64,000 bases of DNA from Rhizobium sp. (GTDB lineage: Bacteria > Pseudomonadota > Gammaproteobacteria > Burkholderiales > Thiobacillaceae), in the NCBI GenBank assembly GCA_019459285.1, contig JAIBEL010000006.1:1-64000 (forward strand). Reading direction: 5' to 3'. The notes beneath the pieces are model-generated. The model ran no database searches, was not told the origin of the DNA, and saw only the letters and a list, made by a program, of their open reading frames with translations. Made by a program: the position numbers and the translations under genes. Shown here piece after piece: positions 51,947-61,701 of this stretch (position 1 is its first letter; the number at the start of each line of letters is the position of its first letter).

Positions 51947-53200
51947 ATGGCGACCCAGACCCAGAAGCAGATTTCCGTGCTCACGCTGAGCACGCTGGCG
52001 TTCACTGCCTGCTTCGCCGTGTGGATGATGTTCGCGATCATCGGCATCCCCATCAAGAAGATGCTGAGCCTGAACGAGACCGAGTTCGGCATCCTGGTGG
52101 CCACGCCGGTGCTGACGGGCTCGCTCATCCGGCTGCCGCTCGGCATGTGGACCGACAAGCTGGGCGGCCGCATCGTCTTTTTCGTATTGATGCTGGCGAC
52201 CGTCGTGCCGATCTGGCTGATCGGCTATGCCACCGCATACTGGCATTTCCTGCTGCTGGCGCTGTTCGTCGGCGTGGCCGGGGGATCCTTCTCGGTCGGT
52301 ATCGCCTACGTGGCCCGCTGGTTCCCGAAAAAACGGCAGGGGTTTGCCATGGGCATCTTCGGCGCCGGCAACTCGGGCGCCGCGCTGACCAAGTTCGTCG
52401 CGCCCTCCCTGGTGGTCGCCTACGGCTGGCAGTCTGTGCCGCACGTATACGCGGTAGCGATGCTGATCATGGCCATGCTCTTCTGGATCTTCACCTATAC
52501 AGACACGGCGCATCACGTGCCCAGCCACATCACCTTCAGACAGCAGCTCGCCGCGCTGAAGGATCCCAACGTCTGGAAGCTTTCCCAGTATTACTCGATC
52601 GTGTTCGGCGGCTATGTGGCCCTGTCGCTCTGGCTGACCAAGTATTTCATCACCGAGTACGGCTTCTCCATCAAGACCGCGGCATTGATGGCAGCCTGCT
52701 TTTCGCTGCCGGGCGGCGTGATGCGTGCGGTGGGCGGCTGGATTTCCGACAAGGTTGGCGCGCACCGGCTCACCTGGTGGGTGATGTGGGTGTCGTGGAT
52801 ATGCCTGTTCCTGCTGTCCTATCCGCAGACCGACATGGTGATCCAGACCACCAGGGGCGAATTCGCGCTGCACATCGGCCTCAACGTCTGGGTGTTCACC
52901 GCGCTGCTGTTCGTGCTGGGCCTGTGCTGGGCGTTCGGCAAGGCCTCGGTATTCAAATACATCTCGGACGAATATCCCGACAACATCGGTGTCATCTCGG
53001 GCATCGTCGGCCTCATGGGCGGCCTGGGCGGATTCGTGTTGCCCATCCTCTTCGGCGCCATCGTCGACCTCACCGGCATCAATAGCGGCATCTTCATGCT
53101 GATGTACGGCATCACCTGGGTATCGCTGATCTGGATGTACCTGACCGAGGTTCGCAAGCTGCCGATGATCAGGACCGCAGGCGCCGACCCGCTCGAGTAA
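51947..53200 (+). CDS. narK1: Nitrate/nitrite transporter, NarK1 type
   Basis: This 417-residue major facilitator protein has twelve predicted membrane segments. It has GMWTDKLGGR in loop 2-3, GNSGAALTKFVAPSL and a second-half GGWISDKVGAHRL. NarK1-type proteins act mainly in nitrate/proton symport. AAAGGA lies 6 bases upstream of the ATG. It is the first gene of the nar operon, followed by the NarK2-type gene after 27 bases. Confidence 0.93.
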   Translation: MATQTQKQISVLTLSTLAFTACFAVWMMFAIIGIPIKKMLSLNETEFGILVATPVLTGSLIRLPLGMWTDKLGGRIVFFVLMLATVVPIWLIGYATAYWHFLLLALFVGVAGGSFSVGIAYVARWFPKKRQGFAMGIFGAGNSGAALTKFVAPSLVVAYGWQSVPHVYAVAMLIMAMLFWIFTYTDTAHHVPSHITFRQQLAALKDPNVWKLSQYYSIVFGGYVALSLWLTKYFITEYGFSIKTAALMAACFSLPGGVMRAVGGWISDKVGAHRLTWWVMWVSWICLFLLSYPQTDMVIQTTRGEFALHIGLNVWVFTALLFVLGLCWAFGKASVFKYISDEYPDNIGVISGIVGLMGGLGGFVLPILFGAIVDLTGINSGIFMLMYGITWVSLIWMYLTEVRKLPMIRTAGADPLE

Positions 53201-53227
53201 TCCCCTCTTTCAAGCCAGGAGCGATCT

Positions 53228-54838
53228 ATGCCCACCAATATCAAGGAATGGAACCCGGAAGACGCCGCCTTCTGGGAAACGACCGGCAGGAAGATTGCCT
53301 ACCGCAACCTGTGGATCTCGGTTCCGGCCCTCCTGTGCGGATTCGCCGTGTGGCTGATGTGGGGCATCATCACCGTGCAGATGTCCAACCTGGGCTTCCC
53401 CTTCAGCCAGGACGAGCTGTTCACGCTGACCGCGATCTCGGGGCTGGCCGGCGCGACGATGCGCATCCCGTCCTCCTTCTTCATCCGGCTGGCCGGCGGG
53501 CGCAACGTCATCTTCCTCACCACGTCCATGTTGCTGGCCCCCGCGATCGGTACCGGCATCGTCCTGCAGCACCCCGAATGGCCGCTGTGGACCTTCCAGC
53601 TGATGGCGCTGTGGTCGGGCGTCGGCGGCGGCAACTTCGCCAGCTCGATGTCCAACATCAGCACCTTCTTTCCCAAGCGCCTGCAGGGCACGGCGCTCGG
53701 GATCAATGCGGGCCTGGGGAATTTCGGCGTCACCACCATGCAGATCCTCATCCCGCTGGTGATGACGGTCAGCGTGTTCGGCGCACTGGGCGGCGAGCCG
53801 ATGACGCTGGTCAAGGACAGCGGCTGGATCTTCGGCAAGATACTCGCCGGCACGCCGACCTACATCCAGAACGCCGGCCTCACCTGGGTGCTGTCGCTGG
53901 TGCCGCTCGGGATCATCGCCTGGTTCGGCATGAACAATCTGCTGCCGGTGTCGCCGGATGCGGGCAACGCCGTCTCCGCCTTCTTCAAGGTCACCTGGCT
54001 CTATACCCTGGTGTTCGTCCCCGCCATCGGCGGCCTCTACCTCTATCTGCCCACCCCCACCGGGCTGGGGATGCTCAACATGTGGGTGGCGATGCCGCTC
54101 ATCATCGTCGTCACGCTGGTGATCCTGAAGCTGGCCGCCTTCGGTCCGATGAAGGAGAACATCGCCAAGCAGTTCGCCATCTTCAACAACAAGCATACCT
54201 GGTCGATGACGGCGCTCTACCTGGTCACCTTCGGTTCGTTCATCGGCTTTTCGATGGCGCTGCCGCTGTCGATCGCCGTCATCTTCGGTAACAGCCATGT
54301 CCTGGATGCTGCGACCGGCGTCTGGACACATGTGAAAAATCCACACGCTCCCTCCGCCCTGCAGTATGCGTGGATCGGCCCCTTCGTCGGCGCGCTGATC
54401 CGCCCGGTCGGCGGCTGGATTGCCGACAAGGTCGGCGGCTCCATCGTCACCCAGATCATCTCGGCAGTGATGGTCGTTGCCTCGGTCTACGCCGGCTGGG
54501 TGCTGATGCAGGCCTATCAGTCGGCCACGCCCGAGGTCTACTTCACCCAGTTCCTGGTGGTGTTCGTGGTGCTGTTCGCCGCCACCGGCATGGGCAACGG
54601 CTCAACCTTCCGCACCGTCGGCGTGATCTTCGACCGCGTGCAGGCCGGGCCCGTTCTGGGTTGGACTTCCGCCGTTGCCGCCTATGGTTCATTCATCGCT
54701 CCCGAGGTGATCAAGAACCAGATCAAGGCCGGCACCCCGCAAAACGCCATGTACGGCTTCGCCATCTTCTACGCCGTGTGCCTGGTGTTGAACTGGTGGT
54801 TTTATCTGCGCAAGGGATCCGAAATTCGGAACCCGTAA
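53228..54838 (+). CDS. narK2: Nitrate/nitrite antiporter, NarK2 type
   Basis: This 536-residue transporter of the same family is longer than NarK1, with an N-terminal extension (TNIKEWNPEDAAFWETTGRK) typical of NarK2. It shows GATMRIPSSFFIRLAGGRN, GVGGGNFASSMSNISTFFP, GLGNFGVTTMQ and GGWIADKVGGS. NarK2 types are thought to exchange nitrate for nitrite. The TAA stop is provided by the start of the 7-base repeat array before narG. Confidence 0.94.
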   Translation: MPTNIKEWNPEDAAFWETTGRKIAYRNLWISVPALLCGFAVWLMWGIITVQMSNLGFPFSQDELFTLTAISGLAGATMRIPSSFFIRLAGGRNVIFLTTSMLLAPAIGTGIVLQHPEWPLWTFQLMALWSGVGGGNFASSMSNISTFFPKRLQGTALGINAGLGNFGVTTMQILIPLVMTVSVFGALGGEPMTLVKDSGWIFGKILAGTPTYIQNAGLTWVLSLVPLGIIAWFGMNNLLPVSPDAGNAVSAFFKVTWLYTLVFVPAIGGLYLYLPTPTGLGMLNMWVAMPLIIVVTLVILKLAAFGPMKENIAKQFAIFNNKHTWSMTALYLVTFGSFIGFSMALPLSIAVIFGNSHVLDAATGVWTHVKNPHAPSALQYAWIGPFVGALIRPVGGWIADKVGGSIVTQIISAVMVVASVYAGWVLMQAYQSATPEVYFTQFLVVFVVLFAATGMGNGSTFRTVGVIFDRVQAGPVLGWTSAVAAYGSFIAPEVIKNQIKAGTPQNAMYGFAIFYAVCLVLNWWFYLRKGSEIRNP

Positions 54839-54907
54839 GCGGTAAGCGGTGAGCAGCAAGCGGTGAAACCGCTCACCGCTCACCGCTCACTGCTAACCGC
54901 TCACCCA
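54835..54907. repeat. Inverted array of 7-base repeats between narK2 and narG
   Basis: The left arm reads GTAAGCG GTAAGCG GTGAGCA GCAAGCG GTGAAAC, and the right arm GCTCACC GCTCACC GCTCACT GCTAACC GCTCACC, ending at 54907. The narK2 stop TAA (54836-54838) is part of the first unit. A strong hairpin would form 23 bases before the narG start. Confidence 0.87.
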
Positions 54908-54929
54908 TGAGCAACAAAGGAGCGAATAC

Positions 54930-57900
54930 ATGAGTCACTTCCTCGACCGACTGACCTTCTTCAAGAAGAACATCGCCAGTTATTCCAACGGCCATGGCGT
55001 CGTCAGCAACGAAGACCGCAGCTGGGAAAATGCCTACCGCAGCCGCTGGCAGCACGACAAGGTGGTGCGTTCCACCCATGGGGTGAACTGCACCGGATCG
55101 TGCAGTTGGAAGATCTTCGTCAAGAACGGCCTCATCACCTGGGAAATCCAGCAGACCGACTATCCGCGCACCCGCCCCGACCTGCCCAATCACGAGCCGC
55201 GCGGCTGTCCGCGCGGTGCCAGCTACTCCTGGTATGTGTATTCGGCGCAGCGCGTGAAGTACCCGCTGATCCGCGGGCGCCTGATGGAAATGTGGCGCGA
55301 GGCGAGGAAGACGATGGACCCGGTGGCGGCCTGGAAATCGATCAGCCAGGATCCCGAGAAGGCCCGGCGCTACAAGTCGGTGCGCGGCCAGGGCGGGTTC
55401 GTGCGCGCCAAGTGGGACGAGGTGACGGAAATGATCGCCGCCTCCAACGTCTTCACCATCAAGGAATTCGGCCCCGACCGCATCTACGGCTTTTCGCCGA
55501 TTCCCGCCATGTCGATGGTGAGCTATGCGGCAGGCTCGCGCTACATGTCGTTGATCGGCGGCGTGTGCGGCTCGTTCTACGACTGGTACTGCGACCTGCC
55601 GCCGTCGAGCCCGCAGGTATGGGGCGAGCAGACCGACGTGCCGGAATCGGCCGACTGGTACAACTCGACCTATCTGATGGTGTGGGGCTCCAACGTGCCG
55701 CAGACGCGCACACCCGACGCCCACTTCTACACCGAGGTGCGCTACAAGGGCACCAAGACCGTGGCGGTATCAAGCGACTTCGGCGAGATGGTGAAGTTCG
55801 GCGACATCTGGCTGGCGCCGCGCCAGGGCACCGACGCCGCGCTCGCGCTGGCGATGGGCCACGTCATCCTCAGCGAATTCCACAACAAGAACAAGAGCCA
55901 ATATTTCGATACCTACTGCCGTCAGTACAACGACATGCCGATGCTGGTCATGCTGAAGGCGCACGAAGGCAAGCTGATCGCCGACCGCTACCTGCGCGCC
56001 TCCGATCTCACCGGCCACATGGGGCAGGACAACAATCCGGAGTGGAAGACCGTGGTGTACGACGAGAACACCGGCTACCTGGTCGCGCCCAACGGGTCGA
56101 TCGGTTTCCGTTGGGGCCAGTCCGGTGCGTGGAACCTGGAAATGCGCGACGGCTATTCCAATAAAGAGGTGAAGCCGCAGCTGAGCCTGCTGAGCAACCA
56201 CGACGAGATTGTCGAAGTCGCCATGCCCTATTTCGGCGGCGACGACCACAACGACCTGCTCGTCCGCAATATGCCGGTCAAGCGCATCAGCGTCGGCGGC
56301 AAAGACGTGTACGTGGCCACCGTCTATGACCTGACGCTGGCCAATTACGGCGTCGACCGTGGCCTCGGCGGGCCGAACGTGCCCAAGAGCTACGACGACG
56401 ATGTGCCCTACACCCCGGCCTGGGCCGAGAAACACTGCGGAGTGCCGCGTGCCGACATCATCACGGTGGCGCGCGAATTCGCCGACAACGCCGACAAGAC
56501 CCTCGGCAAGTCCATGGTCATACTCGGCGCGGCGCTCAACCACTGGTACCACAACGACATGATCTACCGCGGCATCATGAACCTCCTGATGATGTGCGGC
56601 TGCATCGGCCAGTCGGGCGGCGGCTGGGCGCATTACGTCGGCCAGGAAAAACTGCGGCCGCAAACCGGCTGGGCGCCGCTAGCCTTCGGCCTCGACTGGC
56701 ATCGCCCGCCGCGGCAGATGAATTCCACCTCCTTCTTCTACGCCCACACCAGCCAGTGGCGCCATGAGAAGCTGGCAGCGTCGGAGATCCTCTCGCCGAC
56801 CGCAAGCAAGACCTTGGGGGACTATCGCCTGATCGACTTCAACGTGCGTGCCGAGCGCATGGGCTGGCTGCCGTCCGCGCCGCAGCTGGAAACCAATCCG
56901 CTCGAAATCACCAAGGCGGCCGATGCCGCCGGCATCGACCCGGTCAAGTATGCGGTCGAGCAGATCAAGAGCGGTGCGCTCAAGTTCTCCTGCGAGGATC
57001 CGGACAACCCGAAGAACTTCCCACGAAATTTATTTGTGTGGCGCTCGAATCTTTTAGGGTCGTCGGGCAAGGGCCACGAGTACTTCCTCAAGTATCTGCT
57101 CGGCACGCAGAACGCGGTGCTGGGGCCGGACCTCGGCGAACTGGGCGAGGCCAAGCCGAAGGAGGTGGTGTGGCACGACAAGGGCGCCGAAGGCAAGCTG
57201 GACCTGCTGGTGACACTCGACTTCCGCATGTCGACCACCTGCCTGTATTCCGACATCGTGCTGCCGTCGGCCACCTGGTACGAGAAGGACGACCTCAATA
57301 CCTCGGACATGCACCCCTTCATCCACCCGCTGTCCGAAGCGGTGCAGCCGCTGTGGGAATCGAAGTCCGACTGGGACATCTACAAGACCATCGCGAAGAA
57401 GTTTTCCGAACTCGCAGCCACCCATCTGGGCACGCAGAAGGACCTGGTGCTGACGCCGCTGATGCACGACACGCCGTCCGAACTGGGGCAGAGCCTGGGC
57501 GTGCGCGACTGGAAGAAGGGAGAAGTCGATCCCATTCCCGGCAAGACCATGCCGACGATGACGGTGGTGACGCGTGACTACAGCGACACCTACAAGAAGT
57601 TCACCGCGCTGGGGCCCTTGATGACCAAGGTCGGCAATGGCGGCAAGGGCATCAGCTGGAATACCGAACTCGAAGTGCAGCAGCTGGCCGAACTGAACTA
57701 CACCGTCACCGAGGAAGGCATCAGCAAAGGGCTACCGAAGATCGAATCGGCCATCGATGCCTGCGAAGTGGTTTTGATGCTGGCGCCGGAAACCAATGGC
57801 CATGTGGCGGTGAAGGCATGGGAGGCGCTGTCGAAGATCACCGGCCGCGACCACACCCACCTCGCCATCGCGCGCGAGGACGACAAGATCCGCTTCCGCG

Positions 57901-58631
57901 ACATCCAGGTGCAGCCGCGCAAGATCATCTCCTCGCCGACCTGGTCGGGCCTGGAATCGGAACACGTGTCGTACAACGCCTGTTTCACCAACGTCCACGA
58001 GTTGATCCCCTGGCGCACCCTCACCGGCCGCCAGCAGTTCTACCAGGATCATCAGTGGATGCTGGATTTCGGCGAGGGCCTGTGCGTGTACAAGCCGCCG
58101 GTCGACACCAAGACGATTGCGCCGATGCTGGGCAAGAAGCCGAACGGCCACCACGAGCTGGTGCTCAACTGGATCACGCCGCACCAGAAATGGGGCATCC
58201 ACAGCACCTACACCGACAACCTGCGCATGCTGACTCTTTCCAGAGGCGGCCCCCACGTCTGGGTATCGGAAATCGAGGCGAAGCAGGCCGGGCTGGTCGA
58301 CAACGACTGGGTCGAGGTGTTCAACGTCAACGGCACGCTGACCGCGCGCGTCGTGGTCAGCCAGCGGGTGCCCAAGGGCATGTGCCTGATGTACCACGCG
58401 CAGGAAAAAATCATCAACGTGCCGGGTGCCGAGGTGAGCGGATTCCGCGGCGGCATCCACAACTCGGTGACGCGCACCATCACCAAGCCCACGCACATGA
58501 TCGGCGGCTACGCGCAGCTGGCCTACGGCTTCAACTACTACGGCACAGTGGGGTCCAACCGCGACGAGTACGTGATCGTACGCAAGATGAAGAAGGTGGA
58601 CTGGATGGAAGGCCCCCTGGTCGATCGCTGA
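54930..58631 (+). CDS. narG: Respiratory nitrate reductase alpha subunit
   Basis: This 1233-residue molybdenum subunit reduces nitrate to nitrite on the cytoplasmic side. The N-terminal cluster ligands are HGVNCTGSC, with a further cysteine in GCPRGASYSWY. The Asp-containing SADWYNSTYLMVWGSNVPQ, EVRYKGTKTVAVSSDF and C-terminal GGYAQLAYGFNYYGTVGSNRDEY are conserved. The length is normal. AAAGGAG precedes the ATG. Codons at 57025-57062 are unusually AT-rich (two TTA leucines, AAT, TTT) inside a conserved stretch, unlike the rest of the gene. Confidence 0.97.
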   Translation: MSHFLDRLTFFKKNIASYSNGHGVVSNEDRSWENAYRSRWQHDKVVRSTHGVNCTGSCSWKIFVKNGLITWEIQQTDYPRTRPDLPNHEPRGCPRGASYSWYVYSAQRVKYPLIRGRLMEMWREARKTMDPVAAWKSISQDPEKARRYKSVRGQGGFVRAKWDEVTEMIAASNVFTIKEFGPDRIYGFSPIPAMSMVSYAAGSRYMSLIGGVCGSFYDWYCDLPPSSPQVWGEQTDVPESADWYNSTYLMVWGSNVPQTRTPDAHFYTEVRYKGTKTVAVSSDFGEMVKFGDIWLAPRQGTDAALALAMGHVILSEFHNKNKSQYFDTYCRQYNDMPMLVMLKAHEGKLIADRYLRASDLTGHMGQDNNPEWKTVVYDENTGYLVAPNGSIGFRWGQSGAWNLEMRDGYSNKEVKPQLSLLSNHDEIVEVAMPYFGGDDHNDLLVRNMPVKRISVGGKDVYVATVYDLTLANYGVDRGLGGPNVPKSYDDDVPYTPAWAEKHCGVPRADIITVAREFADNADKTLGKSMVILGAALNHWYHNDMIYRGIMNLLMMCGCIGQSGGGWAHYVGQEKLRPQTGWAPLAFGLDWHRPPRQMNSTSFFYAHTSQWRHEKLAASEILSPTASKTLGDYRLIDFNVRAERMGWLPSAPQLETNPLEITKAADAAGIDPVKYAVEQIKSGALKFSCEDPDNPKNFPRNLFVWRSNLLGSSGKGHEYFLKYLLGTQNAVLGPDLGELGEAKPKEVVWHDKGAEGKLDLLVTLDFRMSTTCLYSDIVLPSATWYEKDDLNTSDMHPFIHPLSEAVQPLWESKSDWDIYKTIAKKFSELAATHLGTQKDLVLTPLMHDTPSELGQSLGVRDWKKGEVDPIPGKTMPTMTVVTRDYSDTYKKFTALGPLMTKVGNGGKGISWNTELEVQQLAELNYTVTEEGISKGLPKIESAIDACEVVLMLAPETNGHVAVKAWEALSKITGRDHTHLAIAREDDKIRFRDIQVQPRKIISSPTWSGLESEHVSYNACFTNVHELIPWRTLTGRQQFYQDHQWMLDFGEGLCVYKPPVDTKTIAPMLGKKPNGHHELVLNWITPHQKWGIHSTYTDNLRMLTLSRGGPHVWVSEIEAKQAGLVDNDWVEVFNVNGTLTARVVVSQRVPKGMCLMYHAQEKIINVPGAEVSGFRGGIHNSVTRTITKPTHMIGGYAQLAYGFNYYGTVGSNRDEYVIVRKMKKVDWMEGPLVDR

Positions 58632-58672
58632 GAAGACAGGTTTCGAGGGCAACGGTCTCCCCCATGCCCTCA

Positions 58673-58703
58673 CCCGCGCCACACTCTCCGGCGCGGGGTT
58701 TTT
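58673..58703 (+). terminator. Terminator-like hairpin between narG and narH
   Basis: CCCGCGCC (58673-58680) and GGCGCGGG (58690-58697) form an 8-bp GC stem with a 9-base loop, followed closely by TTTTT. It lies inside the operon, 48 bases before narH, so it may cause partial termination. Confidence 0.6.
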
Positions 58704-58750
58704 AAAAACGCACAGAGGCACATCGCCCCTGTCAGGCAAGGAGTTACAAC

Positions 58751-60298
58751 ATGAAAGTGCGTGCCCAGATTGCCATGGTGCTGAACCTCGACAAGTGCAT
58801 CGGTTGCCATACCTGCTCGGTCACCTGCAAGAACGTGTGGACCTCGCGCGAAGGCATGGAATACGCGTGGTTCAACAACGTCGAGTCGAAGCCCGGCATC
58901 GGCTATCCCAAGCAGTGGGAGAACCAGGACGTGTGGAACGGCGGCTGGAAGCTCAAGGGCGACGGCAAGCTCGAGCCGCGCCAGGGCAGCCGGCTGAAGA
59001 TCCTCGCCAATATTTTCGGCAACCCCAACCTGCCGGAGATCGACGACTACTACGAACCTTTCACCTACGACTACCAGCACCTGCAGAAGGCGCCGCTGTC
59101 CGAGACGCCGCCGACCGCGCGTCCCATCTCCGCCATCACCGGCGAGAAGATGGAGAAGATCAACTGGGGACCCAACTGGGAAGACGATCTCGGCGGCGAA
59201 TTCGCCTCGCGCAGCCGCGACAAGAACTTCGACAACGTGCAGAAGGAAATGCACTCGACCTTCGAGAACACCTTCCTGATGTACCTGCCGCGGCTGTGCG
59301 AGCACTGCCTCAACCCGACCTGCGTCGCCTCCTGCCCCTCGGGATCGATCTACAAGCGCGAGGAAGACGGCATCGTGCTGGTCGACCAGGACAAGTGCCG
59401 CGGCTGGCGCATGTGCATCTCCGGCTGCCCGTACAAGAAGATCTACTACAACTGGAAATCCGGCAAGGCCGAGAAGTGCATCTTCTGCTATCCGCGCATC
59501 GAGGCTGGCCAGCCGACCGTGTGCTCGGAATCCTGCGTCGGACGCATCCGCTACCTTGGCGTGATCCTGTATGACGCCGACCGCATCGAGGAAGCCGCCA
59601 GCGTAGCCGACGAGAAGGAACTCTACGAGGCGCAGCTGAAGATCTTCCTCGACCCCAATGACCCCGAAGTCATCGCCGCCGCACGCGCAGAAGGCATCCC
59701 TGAGGCCTGGCTCGAGGCCGCGGTGAACTCGCCGGTCTACAAGATGGCGATCGACTGGAAGATCGCGTTCCCGCTGCATCCGGAATACCGCACGCTGCCG
59801 ATGGTCTGGTACGTGCCGCCGCTCTCGCCGATCCAGTCGGCTGCCGAGTCGGGCCAGATGGGCATGAACGGCATCATCCCGGATACCAAATCGCTGCGCA
59901 TCCCGATCACCTACCTCGCCAACCTGCTCACCGGCGGCAAGGAAAAGCCGATCGTGACCGCGCTCGATCGCCTGCTTGCGATGCGCGCCTACATGCGCGG
60001 CAAGTCGGTGGAGGGCAAGCCCAACACCGCAGCGCTCGACCAGGTGGGCCTGACCTCCGCGCAGGCCGACGAGATGTACCGCTATCTTGCGATTGCCAAC
60101 TACGAGGATCGTTTCGTCGTCCCCACCACCCACCGTGAGGAAACGATCAACACCTTCGAGGAGAAGTCGAGCTGCGGCTTCACCTTCGGCAACGGCTGCT
60201 CGGATGGGGTGACGCCCAAGACCACCCTGTTCGGCAATCGCAAGAATGCCGTCCCGGTCGACCTGTCGCAGCTGCACGCCAAGAAGAAAACCGGTTAA
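58751..60298 (+). CDS. narH: Respiratory nitrate reductase beta subunit
   Basis: This 515-residue protein carries the iron-sulfur clusters linking NarI to NarG. Cysteine groups are CIGCHTCSVTCKNVW, CEHCLNPTCVASCPSG, CRGWRMCISGCPYKK and CIFCYPRIEAGQPTVC. The tryptophan in CRGW replaces a cysteine and marks the [3Fe-4S] cluster, as in E. coli NarH. The start AAGGAG is 8 bases upstream of ATG. It is separated from narG by 119 bases containing a terminator-like hairpin. Confidence 0.97.
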   Translation: MKVRAQIAMVLNLDKCIGCHTCSVTCKNVWTSREGMEYAWFNNVESKPGIGYPKQWENQDVWNGGWKLKGDGKLEPRQGSRLKILANIFGNPNLPEIDDYYEPFTYDYQHLQKAPLSETPPTARPISAITGEKMEKINWGPNWEDDLGGEFASRSRDKNFDNVQKEMHSTFENTFLMYLPRLCEHCLNPTCVASCPSGSIYKREEDGIVLVDQDKCRGWRMCISGCPYKKIYYNWKSGKAEKCIFCYPRIEAGQPTVCSESCVGRIRYLGVILYDADRIEEAASVADEKELYEAQLKIFLDPNDPEVIAAARAEGIPEAWLEAAVNSPVYKMAIDWKIAFPLHPEYRTLPMVWYVPPLSPIQSAAESGQMGMNGIIPDTKSLRIPITYLANLLTGGKEKPIVTALDRLLAMRAYMRGKSVEGKPNTAALDQVGLTSAQADEMYRYLAIANYEDRFVVPTTHREETINTFEEKSSCGFTFGNGCSDGVTPKTTLFGNRKNAVPVDLSQLHAKKKTG

Positions 60299-60310
60299 GG
60301 AGCCCGCACG

Positions 60311-60967
60311 ATGAAAACCTTCAAAGTCCTATCCCTGCTGCTGTGCTACCCGGAATCCGACTGGCTGGCGGCGCTACCCGAGATGCACACCGCGCTGGAG
60401 GACGAAGCCGACTTCAATGGCGGCGCACCGATGCGGCTGGCGCCGCTGTTCGACCTGCTGCACGAGTCGAAGCTGATCGCGCTGCAGGAAAACTACGTCG
60501 CCACCTTCGACCGCAATCCCTCGCACTCGCTGCACCTGTTCGAGCACATCCACGGCGAGTCACGCGACCGCGGCTCGGCGATGATCGATCTGCTGGAGGA
60601 ATACTGGAAGCACGACTTCGACGCCAGCGCCTCCGAACTGCCGGATTACGTGCCGCTGTTCCTCGAGTTCCTCTCGCTCTTGCCGGCCGAGGAAGCCCTC
60701 GAACTGCTGGGCGACGCCGTGCACGTGCTCGCCACCATCGGCCGCAAGCTCGATGCCAACGGCAGCCCCTACGCCACCGCCTTCCAGGTGCTGGAAGCGC
60801 TGTCGCCGGTGGTCGCGCAGGAACTGGCCGAGCCGCCGGTGCGAGACATGGACGAGGCGATGGAACTGTTCGGCCCGTCGATCGACGGCGTCGAACCGCT
60901 GCTCAAGCCCGGTCCGCAGGTATCCGTGGTGCAGATGCCGGCCTCGCGCCGGCAGGCTGCGATCTAA
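60311..60967 (+). CDS. narJ: Nitrate reductase assembly chaperone
   Basis: This 218-residue soluble, helical, acidic protein has VLSLLLCYPE at the start and the NarJ core HLFEHIHGESRDRGSAMIDLLEEY with DYVPLFLEFLSLL. NarJ helps insert the molybdenum cofactor into NarG and does not stay in the final enzyme. AAGGAG lies in the 12-base gap after narH. Confidence 0.95.
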   Translation: MKTFKVLSLLLCYPESDWLAALPEMHTALEDEADFNGGAPMRLAPLFDLLHESKLIALQENYVATFDRNPSHSLHLFEHIHGESRDRGSAMIDLLEEYWKHDFDASASELPDYVPLFLEFLSLLPAEEALELLGDAVHVLATIGRKLDANGSPYATAFQVLEALSPVVAQELAEPPVRDMDEAMELFGPSIDGVEPLLKPGPQVSVVQMPASRRQAAI

Positions 60968-60984
60968 TCACAGGAGAATCTGAA

Positions 60985-61668
60985 ATGCCCTACTCGCAAA
61001 CCTTCCTGTTCGGAATCTACCCCTACATCGCCCTGACGATCTTCCTGCTCGGCAGCCTGATTCGCTTCGACCGCGAGCAATATTCGTGGAAGAGCGATTC
61101 GTCGCAATTGCTGAGACGCGGCCAGCTGCGATTGGGCAGCAACCTGTTCCACGTCGGCGTGCTGTTCCTGTTCTTCGGCCACTTCTTCGGCATGCTGACG
61201 CCGCACTTCGTCTACGCGCCCTTCATCAGCGCCGGCGCCAAGCAGGTGCTGGCCATGGTGTCGGGCGGCACGGCGGGCGTGCTGGCCTTCATCGGCATTT
61301 CGCTGCTGCTGCACCGCCGCCTGACCGAGCCGCGCATCCGTGCCACCTCGAAGTTCAGCGACATCCTGATCCTGCTGCTGCTGTGGCTGCAATTGCTGCT
61401 CGGGTTGGCGACCATTCCGCTGTCAGCCCAGCACCTCGACGGCAGCATGATGATCCGGCTGGCCGAGTGGGCGCAGCGCATCGTCACCTTCCGCGGCAAT
61501 GCCGTCGAGCTGTTGGCAGGTGCCGGCTGGGTATTCAAGACGCACCTCTTCCTCGGCATGACGATCTTCCTCGTCTTTCCGTTCACGCGTCTGGTTCATG
61601 TGTGGAGCGGCTTTGCCGCAACGACCTACGCCGTGCGCGCCTGGCAACTGGTGCGCCCGCGTGGCTGA
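60985..61668 (+). CDS. narI: Respiratory nitrate reductase gamma subunit (cytochrome b)
   Basis: This 227-residue membrane protein has five helices and two haem b groups. The His ligands are in GSNLFHVGVLFLFFGHFFG and THLFLGMTIFLVFPFTRLVHVW. It passes electrons from quinol to NarH. AGGAGA precedes the ATG at 60985; the frame upstream is a shadow of narJ. It shares the fold of Isp1 in the hydrogenase operon. Confidence 0.96.
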   Translation: MPYSQTFLFGIYPYIALTIFLLGSLIRFDREQYSWKSDSSQLLRRGQLRLGSNLFHVGVLFLFFGHFFGMLTPHFVYAPFISAGAKQVLAMVSGGTAGVLAFIGISLLLHRRLTEPRIRATSKFSDILILLLLWLQLLLGLATIPLSAQHLDGSMMIRLAEWAQRIVTFRGNAVELLAGAGWVFKTHLFLGMTIFLVFPFTRLVHVWSGFAATTYAVRAWQLVRPRG

Positions 61669-61701
61669 GCAACGTGGCCTAAACGAATCAAGGAGACTGA
61701 A

